From Ricordea florida (lineage: Eukaryota; Cnidaria; Anthozoa; Corallimorpharia; Ricordeidae), in the NCBI GenBank assembly GCA_949710005.1, contig OX453273.1, positions 6,802,706 to 6,866,705 of the forward strand: DNA of 64,000 nucleotides, given 5' to 3'. The number at the start of each line of letters is the position of its first letter. Within the stretch, counting starts at the first letter, position 1. A program made the translations under genes and the position numbers. Shown in pieces: positions 61,616 to 64,000 of this stretch. The notes beneath the pieces were generated by a model. It worked only from the letters and a program-made list of their open reading frames with translations. It was not told where the DNA came from and made no database searches.

Positions 61616-61996
61616 ATTTGTGGTCAGGGTACCAAGCACGTAACTGTAGAATGGTATATTGTTTTCACAGAAGTGTGGGGTTACCTAAGTTGTGGCATAA
61701 ATTACTCAAAATGGCATCTTTGATCTTGATTGTTTCCAGACATGAAACTTTGGGTTTGTCTCTTAAATTTTCATTCCTGGCAATGTTTTGTATAATTTAC
61801 AGATCTCCAAAACACAGGAAAATGCTCAGCAGAGGCAAGCTGATTATTATTTTAACTTCCTATTGTTGGACAATGACAATCCAAAAAGTCACATGATAAG
61901 TTTAATTTTTCTGTTTGGCTGGGTTGTCCGTTGTTTATTAATTGGGTAACCAACCTCTTAATTTTACCAACAATTGGTTGCCTGGTAAACTTTATG

Positions 61997-62786
61997 CAGG
62001 CCTTCTGACAGGGTGCGCGGGTGCGGGACCGCACAATTCGATCAAAGCTGCACAATCCCGCACAATTTCTGAAAATCCGCGAAATCCCGCACAATATGGA
62101 AAGATTTGGTTAAAAATGTAATTAAATCAGTATTCCCATCGATTGCCAAGGTTTAAAGAAACTTTTTAGGCTATTTAACTAGCAAAACAATTGAGAAATC
62201 CGCCGCTTTCCGATTGAACAGCTCGAGCAGATACAAAAACAACAAGGCGGCTCTTCATAGCTCCGTGCCAGCCTGGGCACTAGTCTCAGTCTAATCTTGT
62301 CTCGGTGTTGCGGTTTTTGCAGCAATTTCAAGCGTGAAGAGTTTTAAACCTTCAGGAGATAATATTCGCTGTACATATCAAAGAAAGTACAAAAATGTCG
62401 GGATGTTTCATAAAGTAACTTGTTCTGGTCAGAAAACATTTTATTTCGAAGCGGAATTATGCCGGGGAATTACGGTTTTGAATAAACTTAATCGGCCGTG
62501 TCACGCAACATGATTTTGTTGATACAAACTTTGGCCAAAGTTGTAACAAAATAGAAATTTGGTTTATGTTTAATTGCCAAACTAAGAGGGGAGTTGTTGC
62601 ACTTTTCATTTATTCAGAAATTCCTCCATGTCGGTTTTTTTTGGGCCCGGTGATCGAATATTTGTTTGTTTACAAGATTGCGCAATCCAGCACAATTCCC
62701 GCACAATCGCCGTTTTTTACCGCACAATTTGCCTCCTAAAACCCGCACAATTTTCTTTTTTTTCCCGCACCCTGTCAGAAGGCCTG
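61997..62786. mobile_element. 790-bp TIR element with 6-bp target duplication
   Basis: Ends CAGGCCTTCTGACAGGGTGC and GCACCCTGTCAGAAGGCCTG are perfect inverted repeats, flanked by TTTATG on both sides (61991-61996 and 62787-62792). The subterminal regions carry many CCCGCACAATT units. No transposase is encoded. Confidence 0.8.
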
Positions 62787-62792
62787 TTTATG

Positions 62793-63711
62793 GTTGTCTC
62801 AGACAACCGGTAAGTTCGAGCACTGACAGTAGTGTGATGTACGTAATGGGAAATATATACCTCTACTCAAGACATGGCAGACATGTCATTGTTGCAAATG
62901 CAAGCTTTTACAATGTGCTATGGAAGCGACACAATGCCAGCAAGCTCAAAGACTGGGAAAAGCAGTTTTGAAATATGCTACTTGGGAAACATTGAATCTG
63001 AAGAAGTTGTGAACATGCATTAGTTGTTTCAATCAAGTCTCATGAGTTTCCGAGCTTATACAAACCTGTGTATTTGGTAGAATTCTTGAAATGAATAATA
63101 AGAAATACTAAGTTGTAATAAGCTTGTCTTCTGTAGGAGTATGTGGTTGAAGTTCCAAGTTTTCAAGTTTTTTTATTAATTTCCACATAGCAAAAGAGAT
63201 TATATTCATACATGAGAATTTAGAAAAAGAAACAGAGGTGTTCAAAAACCCTTGGGCTTAAAAAGAGTTTATACACCTAATGTCATATTTACCAGATGAT
63301 ATTGCTTAAATAAAGGCTCATAATCAAGCGTTTGAACTTCTACCACCTAAAATTTCCAATTTCATTTGTTATAGAGATATGGATATATTTTGGAACAGCA
63401 GAGTGCTACTGTTGTTAAGTTTAAGAATGGGAATACATGTAGTGCAACTGTATCATTGTACATATCAGATGATGATAAACTAATTACAAAATGGTAAGGC
63501 ATAGAAAGATAAATTTTACATGTAGAACAGAACATTTGCCACTACCAGCTGAATTAGATGACTCATCTGTAGTTTTCAAATTTAAACTTAGATTATTACT
63601 CTCAGCACCATTCAAACCACCTTGATTCTGTAAGTATAGTGAACTGTAGACAATTACTATTCATACATCTAGTCAATTAATTGCAAGAGAATACTCATTT
63701 TTTTGTTGCAG
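62793..63711. other. Oxygenase intron 3 remainder
   Basis: No exon or repeat end could be supported in this stretch. Confidence 0.4.
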
Positions 63712-63828
63712 AAATGGCCTGAAACAGAAGCTCCAAATTTCAAACCTGTTGTTTCATCCTTCTTTGACAAGTGTAAAGAGTTGACATTTAGAATACTTCA
63801 TGTTATGGGAATAGGACTCAAGCTGAAG
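63712..63828 (+). CDS. 2OG/Fe(II) oxygenase, exon 4
   Basis: Acceptor TTGTTGCAG, donor GAAG|GTGAAT. It encodes KWPETEAPNFKPVVSSFFDK, CKELTFRILHVMGIGLKLK. WP...FK..V..F...C..L...IL..M..GL is the family's helical segment before the catalytic jelly-roll. Later exons with the iron ligands lie beyond the window. Confidence 0.85.
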
Positions 63829-63867
63829 GTGAATCAGAAATTATGTAGTCATGTGATTACCCCCAGC

Positions 63868-64000
63868 ATATTACAGTTGAATCTTGATTATCCAGACTGG
63901 CTCAAGCAAAAAGTCTGGATAATTGACAATATGCATATTTATGAGACAGTGTATATAAGGAAAACAAAATTTAATATTGAATAGATCATACTTGTGTATG
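63868..64000. mobile_element. Pogo/Tigger-type repeat, truncated by window end
   Basis: ACAGTTGAATCTTGATTATC then CAGACTGG repeats the terminal text of the element at 56.83 kb. Confidence 0.5.

Noticed and set aside
62628..62971. Plus-strand frames of 61-101 codons
   Set aside because: They fall across the right end of a TIR element and its CCGCACAATT repeats, with no recognisable protein.

Overview
The window looks like animal nuclear DNA from a cnidarian, most likely an anthozoan (stony coral or anemone). It is AT-rich, intron-rich and full of transposons. It holds a Wnt ligand terminal exon, phase-consistent exons of a PRDM7/9-like gene, four exons of a 2-oxoglutarate/Fe(II) oxygenase, and many kinds of mobile element. 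The species cannot be named from the sequence alone.

Layout. 0-1.85 kb: palindromic repeat, a 74-bp minisatellite and the Wnt exon (+). 2.9-7.1 kb: palindromic and foldback elements. 7.5-11.6 kb: 3' part of a minus-strand PRDM9-like gene (zinc-finger array and second half of the SET domain) with a TIR-bounded SAP-domain element in its intron. 11.6-22.6 kb: retrotransposon remnants, namely a restriction-endonuclease-type LINE (-), a ZAD-like pseudogene and a CR1/L2-like LINE with a 2A-like peptide (+). 22.6-42.4 kb: two head-to-head Penelope-like elements (PLEs), one split by a complete 16,029-bp endogenous Polinton-like DNA virus (23552-39580). 42.6-44.5 kb: RecQ-like fragment and the first half of the PRDM9-like SET domain (-). 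44.5-46.1 kb: a second palindromic PLE relic. 46-55 kb: SINEs, MITEs and two phase-compatible minus-strand exons. 55.7-64 kb: the oxygenase gene (+) with pogo/Tigger, LINE and MITE insertions in its introns.

The virus has about 264-bp terminal inverted repeats beginning 5'-AG and a 5-bp target duplication (TAAGC). It carries family-B DNA polymerase, retroviral-type integrase, packaging ATPase, a candidate major capsid protein, a candidate penton/minor capsid protein, several small membrane proteins, a TFIIB-like factor and a terminal zinc-binding-repeat gene. No adenain-type protease is recognisable. The genes fall into tightly packed groups, and perfect or near-perfect hairpins sit about 8-15 nt after the last stop codon of most groups, which suggests hairpin-delimited transcription units. 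Several genes carry small frameshifts (integrase, two small membrane proteins, the zinc-repeat gene), so this copy is young but probably no longer intact.

The PRDM9-like gene reads right to left: exons at 44.2-44.4 and 43.6-43.8 kb, a roughly 32-kb intron holding the virus, then exons at 11.3-11.6 and 8.9 kb. Splice phases agree at every join. The zinc-finger array is an 84-bp near-identical tandem repeat whose variation is concentrated at DNA-contact positions, as in PRDM9, but a CAA-to-TAA change cuts it after about six canonical fingers.
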